Below, piece by piece: positions 9,209 through 18,704 of a stretch of DNA of 64,000 nt (position 1 is the stretch's first letter; every line of letters begins with the position of its first letter). The notes under the pieces were generated by a model. The model saw only the letters and a program-made list of their open reading frames with translations, was not told the DNA's origin and searched no databases. Source of the stretch: Vibrio sp. qd031. Lineage in GTDB: Bacteria > Pseudomonadota > Gammaproteobacteria > Enterobacterales > Vibrionaceae. The position numbers were made by a program, and so were the translations under genes. The stretch spans positions 271,417-335,416 of the forward strand of contig NZ_JXQD01000025.1 in the NCBI RefSeq assembly GCF_002100145.1, given 5' to 3'.

Positions 9209-9935
9209 AGCTCTTACTTACGATTCCAAAGTTAACGCGAATAGCCAGCAGGAGTTTATGCTGCGCTATTCCGATCTTGTTAAACGGATCGCGCATCATT
9301 TAATGGGGCGTCTACCCCCTAGCGTGTTGGTTGATGATTTAATTCAAGCGGGAATGATCGGCTTGATAGAAGCACAGCAGAATTATGATGGCAGCAAAGG
9401 GGCAAGTTTTGAAACCTATGCTGGCATTCGTATTCGTGGCGCGATGTTAGATGAAATTCGTCGTGGGGATTGGGTACCTCGCTCGGTACATAAGAACAAC
9501 CGAACGATCAATACCGCTATTAGCGAGCTTGAAAGCAAGCTTAATCGCGATCCAAATGATATTGAAATCGCTGAGCACTTAGGTATGACAATGAGTCAAT
9601 ACCATAGTGCGTTAAACGATATTAACTGTTCTCGTTTGGTCGGTATGGAAGATCTAGGGGTATCAGAAGATGCGATATCTCCAATTGAAGAGGAAGAAGA
9701 CAACGCACCGTTTCAGGGGGTTGCTGACGAATCATTCCGTAAAGCGTTGATCGAATCGATAGAAACGTTGCCAGAGCGTGAAGCACTGATGCTCTCTCTC
9801 TACTATGACGAAGAGTTAAATTTAAAAGAAATTGGGGAAATATTGGGTGTCAGCGAATCTCGCGTCAGCCAAATTCACAGCCAAGCCATGCAGCGTTTAC
9901 GTGCCAAATTAAGCGCGTGGACGCAAAACGAGTAA
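9198..9935 (+). CDS. fliA: Flagellar sigma factor FliA (sigma-28)
   Basis: FliA is the RNA polymerase sigma factor for late flagellar and chemotaxis genes, held by anti-sigma FlgM until the hook is done. The 245-residue product shows region 2 ([20 protein letters not shown], then [20 protein letters not shown]), region 3 ([19 protein letters not shown]) and region 4 with its helix-turn-helix ([20 protein letters not shown]). The length is typical. It lies within the flhA-che operon after flhG, the usual Vibrio arrangement, and cheY follows after 28 bases. Confidence 0.97.
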   Translation: MLNKALTYDSKVNANSQQEFMLRYSDLVKRIAHHLMGRLPPSVLVDDLIQAGMIGLIEAQQNYDGSKGASFETYAGIRIRGAMLDEIRRGDWVPRSVHKNNRTINTAISELESKLNRDPNDIEIAEHLGMTMSQYHSALNDINCSRLVGMEDLGVSEDAISPIEEEEDNAPFQGVADESFRKALIESIETLPEREALMLSLYYDEELNLKEIGEILGVSESRVSQIHSQAMQRLRAKLSAWTQNE

Positions 9936-9963
9936 ATCGCTCTCTTATTCACTGGAGGATATT

Positions 9964-10344
9964 TTGGATAAGAACATGAAAATCCTAATTGTTGATGACT
10001 TTTCAACAATGCGCCGAATTGTAAAAAACCTACTGCGCGATCTGGGTTTCAACAATACACAAGAAGCAGACGATGGTCTGACTGCTCTACCTATGCTGAA
10101 AAAGGGCGATTTCGACTTTGTCGTGACCGACTGGAATATGCCGGGCATGCAGGGAATCGATCTTCTGAAGAACATCCGCGCGGATGATTCATTGAAACAC
10201 TTACCAGTACTTATGATCACCGCTGAAGCAAAACGCGAGCAGATTATTGAAGCTGCACAGGCGGGTGTAAACGGTTATATCGTCAAGCCATTTACTGCAG
10301 GCACTCTCAAAGAGAAGCTGGACAAAATTTTCGAGCGCCTATAA
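9964..10344 (+). CDS. cheY: Chemotaxis response regulator CheY
   Basis: CheY is phosphorylated by CheA and binds FliM to change motor rotation. The single-domain receiver has 126 residues with the acidic pocket (VDDFS), phospho-acceptor Asp in [10 protein letters not shown], the conserved Thr/Ser in MITAEA and the Lys in YIVKPF. The TTG start at 9964 is preferred because GGAGG at 9954-9958 is 5 bases upstream; the internal ATG at 9976 would be 17 bases from that site. This protein is of the CheY3 type encoded in the polar flagellar cluster of vibrios. cheZ follows. Confidence 0.95.
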   Translation: MDKNMKILIVDDFSTMRRIVKNLLRDLGFNNTQEADDGLTALPMLKKGDFDFVVTDWNMPGMQGIDLLKNIRADDSLKHLPVLMITAEAKREQIIEAAQAGVNGYIVKPFTAGTLKEKLDKIFERL

Positions 10345-10384
10345 AGGCCATTTCACGGAAGAGTAATTACCAAGGACTGCGTTG

Positions 10385-11104
10385 ATGGTTTCACTACAAG
10401 ATGCCCAACAGTTGGTTGCCCTGTTAGAAAGTGGCGAGCAGCAGCAAGCCAATCAGCTCTTTGAGCAGATGGCGACAGGGCCTATAAACCCCGTACTTCA
10501 GCAGGTAGGCGAACTCACTCGCGACCTGCATGACTCACTCAAGCAATTCAATATTGAACAGCGAATGAGTGAGATCGCAATTGATGAAATTCCTGAAGCG
10601 CGCGATAGACTGCAATATGTATTGGATAAGACAGAAGATGCAGCCAACAAAACAATGGATGCGGTTGATGCCTCCTTGCCTATCGCCGATCAACTCAATG
10701 AAAAGCTCACGCAGATTCGTCCAAAGTGGAATGACTTGATGCATGGGCGCATTGAACTTAATGAATTTAAAACCCTCTGCCACAGCATCGACGCGCTACT
10801 CGTAAGTATCGAAGGTGACAGTGTGGAACTCCGCAGCCAGCTTACCCATATCTTGATGGCGCAAGACTTTCAAGATCTGACAGGCCAAATCATCCGAAAA
10901 GTGATCAACCTGGTAGGCGAAGTAGAAGAACGTTTGGTTGATATTCTCACCGTATTTGGTGTGGAAGAGGCCACAGAATCGACTAAAACAGCTAAAGAAA
11001 AATGTGTAAAGGCCGAAGGGCCTATCATAGATGCGGAAAACCGCGATGACGCTGTTTCGTCTCAAGATGATGTCGATGACTTGTTAGCAAGTCTCGGATT
11101 CTAG
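10385..11104 (+). CDS. cheZ: Protein phosphatase CheZ
   Basis: CheZ removes phosphate from CheY-P and so ends the chemotactic signal. The 239-residue product is mostly alpha-helical, with the conserved catalytic region LMAQDFQDLTGQIIRKVINL (Asp and Gln of the QDFQDLTGQ motif, ~157-168) and a C-terminal acidic CheY-binding helix (DDVDDLLASLGF). The ATG at 10385 lies 8 bases after AAGGA; a TTG immediately before it is in frame but less well spaced. It sits between cheY and cheA, as in other vibrios. Confidence 0.95.
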   Translation: MVSLQDAQQLVALLESGEQQQANQLFEQMATGPINPVLQQVGELTRDLHDSLKQFNIEQRMSEIAIDEIPEARDRLQYVLDKTEDAANKTMDAVDASLPIADQLNEKLTQIRPKWNDLMHGRIELNEFKTLCHSIDALLVSIEGDSVELRSQLTHILMAQDFQDLTGQIIRKVINLVGEVEERLVDILTVFGVEEATESTKTAKEKCVKAEGPIIDAENRDDAVSSQDDVDDLLASLGF

Positions 11105-11113
11105 GGGTATTGT

Positions 11114-13276
11114 ATGAGTTATGATGTAGATGAAGATATTCTTCAGGACTTCCTTGTTGAAGCAGGAGAAATCCTTGAGCTTCTTTCAGAGCAACTGATT
11201 GAGCTTGAAAATGATCCAGATAACAAAGAACTTCTGAATGCTATTTTCCGTGGGTTCCACACCGTTAAAGGTGGAGCAGGATTTTTATCGTTAGTCGAAT
11301 TAGTCGACGCCTGCCATGGTGCAGAGAACGTATTTGATATTTTACGCAATGGTCAACGTTCTGTGACGCCAGAGCTGATGGACACTATTTTGCAGTCTCT
11401 AGACGCCGTAAATGTTATGTTTGAGGCCGTTCAAAATGGTGAGTCTTTGACGCCAGCCGCTCCGGCACTTTTAGAAGAGTTGCACCGTTTGTGTAAACCT
11501 GAAAGCGAAGAGCCCGCAAAGAAGGCACCGACTGTAATACCAGAGCCAGTTATCGCTGAGCCTCCCGTCTCTAAGGGAAGTATTAACGCAGGCTCTGTAG
11601 ATGAAATTTCTGAAGACGAATTTGAAAAATTGTTGGATGAATTGCATGGCACAGGCGGCAGCCCGACGGTTTCTGCTGCAAGTAATGTCACCTCTATAGA
11701 ATCTAAAACACCGGCGGTATCGAATGAAGATATTACCGATGATGAGTTTGAAAACCTACTCGATGAATTGCACGGCGTAGGTGGAAGCCCTACCTCAAGT
11801 GATGCCACTCAAGCAACTCCGGTTGCAGCCGCTCCATCGAGCTTTGGTAGCGACGAAGATCTCATGACTGACGACGAATTTGAGAAAATCCTCGACGAGC
11901 TTCATGGATCTGGCAAAGGGCCAACGCTAGAAGAACTTGATGCAGCGACTAGACCCGCCGCGACGAACCCCGCTCCAGCGCCTGTTTCGTCAAAAGCTGC
12001 CCAGTCCGCTCCAGCGCCAAAAGCCGCGGAGCCTGAAGTTGCAGCAAAACCCGCTCAGGCGAAAGCATCAGGTAAAGAAAAGTCTAAGCCTCAAGCCGAG
12101 TCTTCTGTTCGTGTTGATACCTCGACGTTAGACACCATAATGAATATGGTGGGCGAGTTGGTATTGGTTAGAAACAGACTGGTTAGCTTAGGTTTGAACA
12201 GCGCTGACGAAGAGATGTCGAAAGCGGTGTCGAACCTTGATGTCGTTACTGCGGATCTGCAAGGCGCGGTCATGAAAACGCGCATGCAACCAATTAAGAA
12301 GGTATTCGGTCGATTCCCACGTGTCGTTCGAGATTTGGCTCGTAATCTAAACAAAGACATCGTGCTGGAAATGCGCGGAGAAGAGACAGACCTGGATAAA
12401 AACTTGGTCGAAGCGCTTGCCGATCCATTGATTCACTTAGTGCGAAACTCTGTGGATCACGGTATTGAAATGCCGGACGAGCGTGCCAAAGTAGGTAAGT
12501 CTCGAACAGGTAAAGTGATTTTATCGGCGTCTCAAGAAGGTGACCACATCGAACTGTCTATTGTTGACGACGGTGGCGGTATGGATGCGGATAAGCTTCG
12601 TGACATCGCGGTAAACCGAGGTCTCATGGATACGGATGCGGCATCTCGCTTAACCAACAAAGAGTGTTTTAACCTTATTTTCGCACCGGGTTTCTCAACC
12701 AAAGAGAAGATTTCAGATATTTCTGGACGCGGTGTCGGTATGGACGTTGTTAAGACGGCCATTAATACACTCAACGGCTCAATTGATATTGATTCTGAGC
12801 TGGGTAAAGGCACTAAGATCACCATCAAAGTGCCACTGACGTTAGCTATTCTACCGACACTGATGGTCGGTGTCGCGAACCAACCTTTTGCATTGCCATT
12901 GGGTAGCGTTAATGAAATTTTCCACCTTGATTTAAGTAAGACCAATACTGTGGATGGTCAGTTGACCATTATTGTTCGAGAAAAATCGATCCCACTGTTC
13001 TACTTACAAGATTGGTTATGTCCAAATGAATCACGAGACGCAAGTAAGCGTGGTCTTGGGCATGTCGTCATTGTACAGCTTGGCAGTCAACGAGTTGGGT
13101 TTGTCGTAGACGCGCTGATCGGTCAAGAAGAAGTGGTGATTAAACCATTGGATGCTTTATTACAAGGGACACCAGGAATGGCAGGGGCAACTATTACCAG
13201 TGACGGACATATCGCACTGATTTTGGATGTACCTAACTTGCTGAAACGTTACGCTACGCGCTCACGAGCGTACTAA
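11114..13276 (+). CDS. cheA: Chemotaxis histidine kinase CheA
   Basis: CheA autophosphorylates in response to receptors and passes phosphate to CheY and CheB. The 720-residue product has the P1 Hpt domain with the phosphorylated His49 in FHTVKGGAGFL, a long linker (~130-340), the P3 dimerisation helices (STLDTIMNMVGELVLVRNRL), the P4 ATPase with HLVRNSVDHGIE and SGRGVGMDVV, and the C-terminal P5 CheW-like domain. The linker carries three near-identical acidic repeats (DDEFENLLDELHG type) at ~163-185, ~205-227 and ~249-270, then an Ala/Pro-rich stretch. The linker probably contains the region that ParP contacts. Confidence 0.97.
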   Translation: MSYDVDEDILQDFLVEAGEILELLSEQLIELENDPDNKELLNAIFRGFHTVKGGAGFLSLVELVDACHGAENVFDILRNGQRSVTPELMDTILQSLDAVNVMFEAVQNGESLTPAAPALLEELHRLCKPESEEPAKKAPTVIPEPVIAEPPVSKGSINAGSVDEISEDEFEKLLDELHGTGGSPTVSAASNVTSIESKTPAVSNEDITDDEFENLLDELHGVGGSPTSSDATQATPVAAAPSSFGSDEDLMTDDEFEKILDELHGSGKGPTLEELDAATRPAATNPAPAPVSSKAAQSAPAPKAAEPEVAAKPAQAKASGKEKSKPQAESSVRVDTSTLDTIMNMVGELVLVRNRLVSLGLNSADEEMSKAVSNLDVVTADLQGAVMKTRMQPIKKVFGRFPRVVRDLARNLNKDIVLEMRGEETDLDKNLVEALADPLIHLVRNSVDHGIEMPDERAKVGKSRTGKVILSASQEGDHIELSIVDDGGGMDADKLRDIAVNRGLMDTDAASRLTNKECFNLIFAPGFSTKEKISDISGRGVGMDVVKTAINTLNGSIDIDSELGKGTKITIKVPLTLAILPTLMVGVANQPFALPLGSVNEIFHLDLSKTNTVDGQLTIIVREKSIPLFYLQDWLCPNESRDASKRGLGHVVIVQLGSQRVGFVVDALIGQEEVVIKPLDALLQGTPGMAGATITSDGHIALILDVPNLLKRYATRSRAY

Positions 13277-13304
13277 AGCGTAATCGGGAGGATAAAAGGA
13301 AGTT

Positions 13305-14399
13305 ATGGGGTTAAAAGTACTGGTCGTAGATGATTCGAGTTTCTTTCGTCGACGCGTAAGTGAAATCATTAATGGCCACCCGCAACTGGAAGTGATTGAT
13401 GTCGCTGTAAATGGTAAAGAAGCCGTGGAAAAAGCGGCTTCGATGAAACCTGATGTGATCACCATGGACATCGAAATGCCGGTAATGGACGGAATTACTG
13501 CTGTGAAAAAAATCATGGCAGCAAATCCAACACCCATCTTGATGTTCTCGTCGTTGACACACGATGGCGCTAAAGCCACGTTGGAAGCTTTAGATGCCGG
13601 TGCATTGGACTTTTTGCCTAAAAAGTTTGAAGACATTGCTAAAAACAAAGACGAAGCGGTTGCGCTGCTGCAAAATCGCGTCGTTGAAATCGCTCGTAAA
13701 CGTCGGTTTATGCGACGCTCTGCACCTACGGCAGCACCTGTTCGAGCCGCGAGGTCGGGCGTTGCTGAAGACGTAAAACCAGCGCCCGTTGCGCGACAAG
13801 TCGGGTTTAGAGCGAGTGGCAAAAAGTATCAATTAACCGCGATTGGCACCTCAACCGGTGGGCCTGTAGCACTTCAAAAAGTGTTAACGGCGTTACCCGC
13901 GCATTACCCGCATCCTATCTTATTAATTCAGCATATGCCTGCGACCTTTACGTCAGCATTTGCGGCTCGACTTAATACACTATGTAAGATTAAGGTGTGT
14001 GAAGCTCAAGATGGCGACGTCCTAAAACCAGGCGTAGCATACTTAGCACCGGGTGGTAAGCAGATGATGGTCGATGGGCGCAGTGGTTCAGCTCGCGTCC
14101 GCATCATTGATGGTGGCGATCGCATGAATTATAAGCCTTGTGTTGATGTAACCTTCGCATCGGCGGCAAAAGTGTACCAAGATAAAGTTTTGTCAATGGT
14201 GCTAACCGGTATGGGGGCTGATGGACGCGATGGTGCCAAGCTGCTTAAGAATGCAGGTTCCACGGTTTGGGCGCAAGATGAAGCCAGCTGCGTAGTGTAT
14301 GGTATGCCGCAAGCGGTAGCCAAAGCTGGGATTTCGAGTGAAGATTTGCCGCTAGAACGCATCTCTGAACGCATCCTCGTTGAATTGGGGATGAAGTAA
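13305..14399 (+). CDS. cheB: Protein-glutamate methylesterase CheB
   Basis: CheB demethylates (and deamidates) chemoreceptors for adaptation. The 364-residue product has an N-terminal receiver domain with VVDDS and phospho-Asp55 in [12 protein letters not shown], an Arg/Ala-rich linker (~125-170), and the C-terminal methylesterase domain. The catalytic triad is visible as Ser183 in GTSTGGP, His in LIQHMP and Asp in TGMGADG. Length and motifs are normal. It is followed three bases later by parC. The matching methyltransferase gene cheR is not in this window. Confidence 0.96.
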   Translation: MGLKVLVVDDSSFFRRRVSEIINGHPQLEVIDVAVNGKEAVEKAASMKPDVITMDIEMPVMDGITAVKKIMAANPTPILMFSSLTHDGAKATLEALDAGALDFLPKKFEDIAKNKDEAVALLQNRVVEIARKRRFMRRSAPTAAPVRAARSGVAEDVKPAPVARQVGFRASGKKYQLTAIGTSTGGPVALQKVLTALPAHYPHPILLIQHMPATFTSAFAARLNTLCKIKVCEAQDGDVLKPGVAYLAPGGKQMMVDGRSGSARVRIIDGGDRMNYKPCVDVTFASAAKVYQDKVLSMVLTGMGADGRDGAKLLKNAGSTVWAQDEASCVVYGMPQAVAKAGISSEDLPLERISERILVELGMK

Positions 14400-14402
14400 C
14401 CG

Positions 14403-15185
14403 ATGATAGTGTGGAGCATTGCCAACCAAAAAGGTGGTGTGGGTAAAACGACCACAACCATAAGCTTAGCAGGATTGCTGGCTAAAAAAGGGCATCGAGT
14501 GCTAGTGATCGATACGGATCCCCACGCATCATTATCCACCTATCTTGGTGTTGACAGCGATGAGGTGACTCATTCATTGTTTAATCTGTTTCAGCAATCA
14601 AGCACCTCACGTGATGCTGTTCGCAACGTTATTCAAAAAAGCGAAATAGAGAACATTGACTTAATTCCAGCCCACATGTCATTAGCGACATTAGACCGTG
14701 TTATGGGCTCTAAAAGTGGGTTAGGTTTGGTGGTCAAAAAAGCGTTGAGCTCAATTAGAGACGATTATGACTATGTACTGATCGACTGCCCACCTATATT
14801 GGGGGTGATGATGGTTAATGCTTTGGCGGCAAGCTCACGGATACTCATTCCTGTACAGACAGAGTTTCTGGCGATGAAAGGGCTGGAGCGTATGACTCGC
14901 ACACTCGCGATTATGCAAAAATCCAAAAAACGCGGTTTTAACGTCACTATTGTTCCAACCATGTATGACAAGCGAACTCGAGCATCTCTACAAACGCTCA
15001 ATCAGCTTAAGCAAGACTATCCTACGCAAGTATGGCCATCGGCGATCCCAATTGATACCAAATTTAGAGACGCTAGCTTAAGACGGCTGCCTATTTCTCA
15101 CTGCGCTCCGGGAAGCCGAGGTGTGTTTGCCTACAAGCAGTTGCTTATATATTTAGACAGGTTGGCTCAAAATGACCAGCAGTAA
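14403..15185 (+). CDS. parC: ParA-like ATPase ParC (chemotaxis array positioning)
   Basis: This ParA-family ATPase places chemotaxis arrays at the cell pole and passes them to both daughters in vibrios; it is not a plasmid partition protein. The 260-residue product has the Walker A variant NQKGGVGKTTTTISLAG (~7-23), the VIDTDPHASLSTYLGV stretch and the YVLIDCPPILG Walker B region. Its place between cheB and a CheW-domain gene in the che operon identifies it as ParC. Its end overlaps parP by 14 bases, which fits their joint function. Confidence 0.9.
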   Translation: MIVWSIANQKGGVGKTTTTISLAGLLAKKGHRVLVIDTDPHASLSTYLGVDSDEVTHSLFNLFQQSSTSRDAVRNVIQKSEIENIDLIPAHMSLATLDRVMGSKSGLGLVVKKALSSIRDDYDYVLIDCPPILGVMMVNALAASSRILIPVQTEFLAMKGLERMTRTLAIMQKSKKRGFNVTIVPTMYDKRTRASLQTLNQLKQDYPTQVWPSAIPIDTKFRDASLRRLPISHCAPGSRGVFAYKQLLIYLDRLAQNDQQ

Positions 15186-16203
15186 TTCAACGCCAGAATA
15201 TGCCAGTGCCGATGAGGTATTGAATGACTACTTCGACGCTCTACTCATTGAAGAGCCAGAGGCGGCGATTCAAGCCAGCTCTGCTATGGGTGAAGTAGGT
15301 ATTGAACCTAATACGCCGACTCACGATGACTTTGTCGTATCAACATCAACCGCGACGGTCATCCGGCCAGAGCCAGAGCCAGAGCCACAATCTTATTACC
15401 CAGTAGTGGAAGTCCCGCTATTGGAAGACGTTCAAAAACTGTTTGATCAGCTCAATCAAAAAAATGTGGCCGATGAGCCCGAAATTGAGTCAATCATAGA
15501 ACGCAATACGGATAATATAGCCAGAGCCGAAACCGCAACAGCTAAGCAAGTTGAAACGGCGATTACTGAGACGCCTCAAGCTGAAATTATTCAACCCGTT
15601 ATTCCGGTTGTTGACATTAAGCCGAGTGCTAAAGTTGTGACAGACCCCACTCAAGATACTCAGTTGCTGGCCGATACAGAATCAAAGCCCGCATTTTCGC
15701 ACGTGGAGCCCCAGTGGCAAAGTGGAGAGCGAGAAGGTGAGTTTCAAGTGCTCTATTTCGAAGTGGCTGATGTGCTATTCGCAGTGCCACTTGAAGAGTT
15801 GGGCGGGATCCACCGTTTGGAAACGCTGAGTCATCTCATTGGCCGTCCTAATTGGTATCTAGGGCTGCAATCAACCCGCGAACTCAAAATTGATGTGGTT
15901 GATACTGCACTTTGGGCTATGGAAGACAGGTTGAGTGGTACTGAGCATCAGTCCAACTATGAATACATTATTATGCTAGACCAAAGTAAATGGGGATTGG
16001 CGTCAAATGCATTGAAAGGAACCGAATCGCTTCCTACCACTTCAGTCAATTGGCGCTCACAACCGGGTAAGCGACCTTGGTTAGCGGGTATGGTGAAAAA
16101 GAAAATGTGCGCACTTATTCACGTAAGTGCAATGATCGAAATGCTCGATTCGGGTGTTTCTATGTCAATGTTAAAGAATCAGAAAGTCGTCGGTAACGTA
16201 TAA
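15172..16203 (+). CDS. parP: ParP, CheW-like array adaptor
   Basis: ParP links the pole-positioning ATPase ParC to CheA and the receptors, keeping arrays at the pole. The 343-residue product has a long acidic, Pro/Glu-rich disordered N-terminal part (~1-180, including PEPEPEP) and a C-terminal CheW-like domain (~185-330) beginning EFQVLYFEVADVLFAVPLEE. In the family this domain carries the array integration function. The product is longer than CheW, and it overlaps parC upstream and is followed by cheW after 10 bases. Confidence 0.88.
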   Translation: MTSSNSTPEYASADEVLNDYFDALLIEEPEAAIQASSAMGEVGIEPNTPTHDDFVVSTSTATVIRPEPEPEPQSYYPVVEVPLLEDVQKLFDQLNQKNVADEPEIESIIERNTDNIARAETATAKQVETAITETPQAEIIQPVIPVVDIKPSAKVVTDPTQDTQLLADTESKPAFSHVEPQWQSGEREGEFQVLYFEVADVLFAVPLEELGGIHRLETLSHLIGRPNWYLGLQSTRELKIDVVDTALWAMEDRLSGTEHQSNYEYIIMLDQSKWGLASNALKGTESLPTTSVNWRSQPGKRPWLAGMVKKKMCALIHVSAMIEMLDSGVSMSMLKNQKVVGNV

Positions 16204-16213
16204 GGAGATATCA

Positions 16214-16708
16214 ATGTCTCAGACAGCAGAACTGGAAGTGAGAAAAGACCAGGTAAACGATGAGGTATTGCAATGGGTGACCTTCCAACTGGAAGACGAA
16301 ACCTATGGCATCAATGTAATGCAAGTGCGTGAAGTACTGCGTTACTCAGAAATTGCACCCGTACCGGGCGCACCAGACTATGTTCTGGGCATTATTAATC
16401 TGCGTGGTAACGTAGTAACGGTCATCGATACACGCTCTCGCTTTGGATTGATGCAAGGTGAAATCACCGACAATACTCGTATTATTGTGATTGAATCAGA
16501 CAGCCAAGTGATTGGTATCCTTGTCGATAGTGTTGCTGAAGTGGTTTACTTGCGCTCTTCACAAATCGATACCACACCAAGCGTGGGTACGGATGAAAGT
16601 GCTAAGTTCATTCAAGGTGTCAGCAATCGCGATGGTAAGTTGCTTATTTTGGTGGATCTTAATAAACTGCTTTCAGACGATGAATGGGAAGAAATGGCTC
16701 ACTTGTAA
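16214..16708 (+). CDS. cheW: Chemotaxis coupling protein CheW
   Basis: CheW couples CheA to methyl-accepting receptors in the hexagonal array. The 164-residue product is a single CheW domain: WVTFQLEDETYGINVMQVRE, then APVPGAPDYVLGIINLRGNV and the C-terminal FIQGVSNRDGKLLILVDL. A strong ribosome site (AAGGAG) precedes the ATG. It is the last recognised chemotaxis gene in the operon and shares its TAATG stop/start overlap with the next gene. Confidence 0.97.
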   Translation: MSQTAELEVRKDQVNDEVLQWVTFQLEDETYGINVMQVREVLRYSEIAPVPGAPDYVLGIINLRGNVVTVIDTRSRFGLMQGEITDNTRIIVIESDSQVIGILVDSVAEVVYLRSSQIDTTPSVGTDESAKFIQGVSNRDGKLLILVDLNKLLSDDEWEEMAHL

Positions 16709-17235
16709 TGCCAATCAGTATAGATTCACAATTGATTCCTTATGTAGCTGCATTAGCAGCTACATTGCTGTTTTTAGCGCTGCTGTGGATACGAGCAAAG
16801 CGTGCGGCTAACCTTGCCACAAAAAAACAGCAAGACCGATTATCAAGGCAAGAAAAAGATCTTGCGACAGTGAACAAACAGCTGCTAGAGGTTCGTTCCG
16901 TGGTGATAGGCTTAGGGCAAAAAGTGTCTGAACAACAAGATATCATTCAAATTCTCAATGATAGAATTCGAGAAATTGAGAATAACGATAACGATGGAAG
17001 ACTCTACTCACGTGCCTCCAAGATGGTTAAGTTGGGTGCCGACGTGAACGAGCTCATTCAAGAATGTGATCTTCCAAAAGCGGAAGCAGAGCTGATGATG
17101 TCGTTACAAAATAAAATTGCTAGCAAACAAGAAAACCGCTCGCCGCAGCGTGCTGCGACTCACCGTGCGCAAGCCCCACGCGCAAAGAACACCCAACCGT
17201 CCGCTTATCCATCAAGACGTCCTCTAAAACGTTAA
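16708..17235 (+). CDS. DUF2802-like single-pass membrane protein after cheW
   Basis: The protein has 175 residues and unknown function, and is probably of the DUF2802 family often found next to cheW in vibrios. The ATG at 16708 shares a base with the cheW stop (TAATG), so the two are likely translated together. An N-terminal transmembrane helix (~10-30, YVAALAATLLFLALLWIRAK) is followed by a coiled-coil region (~35-90), then a small conserved part (GRLYSRASKMVKLGADVNEL) resembling a DNA-binding-type helix pair, and a basic Arg/Pro/Ala tail. A link to flagella or arrays is only inferred from position. Confidence 0.8.
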   Translation: MPISIDSQLIPYVAALAATLLFLALLWIRAKRAANLATKKQQDRLSRQEKDLATVNKQLLEVRSVVIGLGQKVSEQQDIIQILNDRIREIENNDNDGRLYSRASKMVKLGADVNELIQECDLPKAEAELMMSLQNKIASKQENRSPQRAATHRAQAPRAKNTQPSAYPSRRPLKR

Positions 17236-17273
17236 TTTCTCCGCATAAACGAACCACGAATACAACCTTGATC

Positions 17274-17294
17274 GCACTTTTTTAACAGAAGTGC
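17274..17294 (+). repeat. Small inverted repeat between the che and ccm operons
   Basis: GCACTT (17274-17279) and AAGTGC (17289-17294) form a 6-bp stem with a 9-base T-rich loop. No T-run follows, so it is a weak terminator candidate at best. It lies in the 157-base gap where the che operon ends and the ccm promoter should be. No clear -35/-10 pair could be assigned here. Confidence 0.25.
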
Positions 17295-17392
17295 CAACGT
17301 ACGCTACATTTCGACATTTGCAGGCGTCTCAACTCTTCTTCGGCACAACTGCTATGTGGTAGACTGACGAAAATTTTTCAATCCTGGTACCC

Positions 17393-18007
17393 ATGCTTAC
17401 CGTCCAACAAGTCACCGCCATTCGTGATGATCGCGTGTTGTTTGCACAATTGTCGTTTGAAGCCAAATCAGGGGATCTTATCCAGATTGAAGGCCGCAAT
17501 GGGACAGGTAAAACGACTTTATTGCGAATTATCGCCGGTCTCGGCGATAAAGAAGAAGGTGACATCCTGTGGGAAGGAACCGATGTAGAGCGCGACCGGG
17601 ATACGTTTCATCAAAACTTACTGTTTCTTGGGCACCAAACTGGGGTGAAAAAAGATCTCAGCGGACTCGAAAATTTGCAATTTTATCAGTCGGTGTTCGG
17701 TCTTAGTCATGATAGGAAAACTCTTTTTGACGCGCTAGCGCAAGTTGGACTTGCGGGGCGTGAAGATATTCCGGTTTCGCAATTGTCGGCGGGGCAGCAG
17801 CGTCGTGTTGCGTTAGCTCGGTTGTGGCTAACCAATCAAACATTGTGGATATTGGATGAACCGCTGACTGCAATTGATAAACAAGGTGTCAAAGTGTTGG
17901 AGTCCTTGTTTCTCTCGCACGCTAACCAAGGTGGGATAGTGCTATTAACCACTCACCAAGACATGTTCATCGACAATCCAAAATTGCGAAAGATTACTCT
18001 GGGGTAA
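17393..18007 (+). CDS. ccmA: Cytochrome c maturation ABC transporter ATP-binding protein CcmA
   Basis: CcmA is the ATPase of the CcmABCD complex, whose ATP hydrolysis releases haem-loaded CcmE. The 204-residue length is normal for this short ABC subunit. Walker A is [11 protein letters not shown] (~35-45), the signature is [14 protein letters not shown], and Walker B is [11 protein letters not shown]. It is the first gene of a complete ccmABCDEFGHI operon. The ATG at 17393 gives the expected [14 protein letters not shown] start. Confidence 0.96.
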   Translation: MLTVQQVTAIRDDRVLFAQLSFEAKSGDLIQIEGRNGTGKTTLLRIIAGLGDKEEGDILWEGTDVERDRDTFHQNLLFLGHQTGVKKDLSGLENLQFYQSVFGLSHDRKTLFDALAQVGLAGREDIPVSQLSAGQQRRVALARLWLTNQTLWILDEPLTAIDKQGVKVLESLFLSHANQGGIVLLTTHQDMFIDNPKLRKITLG

Positions 18008-18014
18008 AGAACGG

Positions 18015-18683
18015 ATGCTAAGTACCATGCTCGCCATTATTCGACGGGAGCTACTGATCGCATATCGGCGTCAAGCAGATGTGTTAAACCCATTGTGGTT
18101 TTTTATCATTGTGATCACTCTGTTTCCACTGAGTATTGGTCCTGAGCCGAACCTGCTCGCTCGCATTGCACCGGGTATTGTGTGGGTTGCTGCGTTATTG
18201 TCCGCGTTATTGTCTTTAGAGAGACTGTTTCGTGACGACTATAACGACGGTGCGCTTGAACAAATGATGTTGATGCCCATTCCTCTTCCGCTCGTGGCGA
18301 TGTCGAAAGTACTCGCACACTGGCTGCTAACCGGTTTGCCGTTGATTATTATCAGTCCACTGCTCGCGGTGTTATTATCATTGTCATTCGATACATGGTT
18401 GGCGGTGGTTGTGACACTGCTTTTAGGGACGCCGACGCTTAGTTTTATTGGCGCAATCGGTGTAGCACTGACAGTGGGGCTGCAAAAAGGAGGTGTTCTT
18501 CTGAGCCTTTTGGTACTGCCTCTTTATGTCCCAATTTTAATTTTTGCAACGTCTGCGATTGATGCCGCCACGTTAGGAATGGCGTATAACGGTCAAGCGG
18601 CAGTGCTTGGCGCTTTTTTAGTAGGCGCAATGACTTTAACTCCATTCGCTATTTCGGCTTCGCTCCGAGTCAGCGTAAATTAG
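18015..18683 (+). CDS. ccmB: Haem exporter membrane protein CcmB
   Basis: CcmB is the membrane partner of CcmA. The 222-residue product has six hydrophobic segments. The family motifs are near the N-terminus (IIRRELLIAYRRQADVLNPL) and in the loop LERLFRDDYNDGALEQMML. It begins 7 bases after ccmA and is followed 21 bases later by ccmC. No anomaly is visible. Confidence 0.95.
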   Translation: MLSTMLAIIRRELLIAYRRQADVLNPLWFFIIVITLFPLSIGPEPNLLARIAPGIVWVAALLSALLSLERLFRDDYNDGALEQMMLMPIPLPLVAMSKVLAHWLLTGLPLIIISPLLAVLLSLSFDTWLAVVVTLLLGTPTLSFIGAIGVALTVGLQKGGVLLSLLVLPLYVPILIFATSAIDAATLGMAYNGQAAVLGAFLVGAMTLTPFAISASLRVSVN

Positions 18684-18704
18684 TGATTCATAGGAATTTT
18701 TGAC

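Noticed and set aside
13262..13822. Long minus-strand reading frame (186 codons) opposite cheB
   Set aside because: It lies fully within cheB, has the composition expected of a complementary-strand shadow, and shows no recognisable domain.
14403..16203. Reading parC/parP as a plasmid or chromosome partition locus
   Set aside because: The ParA-like gene is followed by a CheW-domain gene, not a ParB gene, and both sit in the che operon, which is the known Vibrio chemotaxis arrangement.
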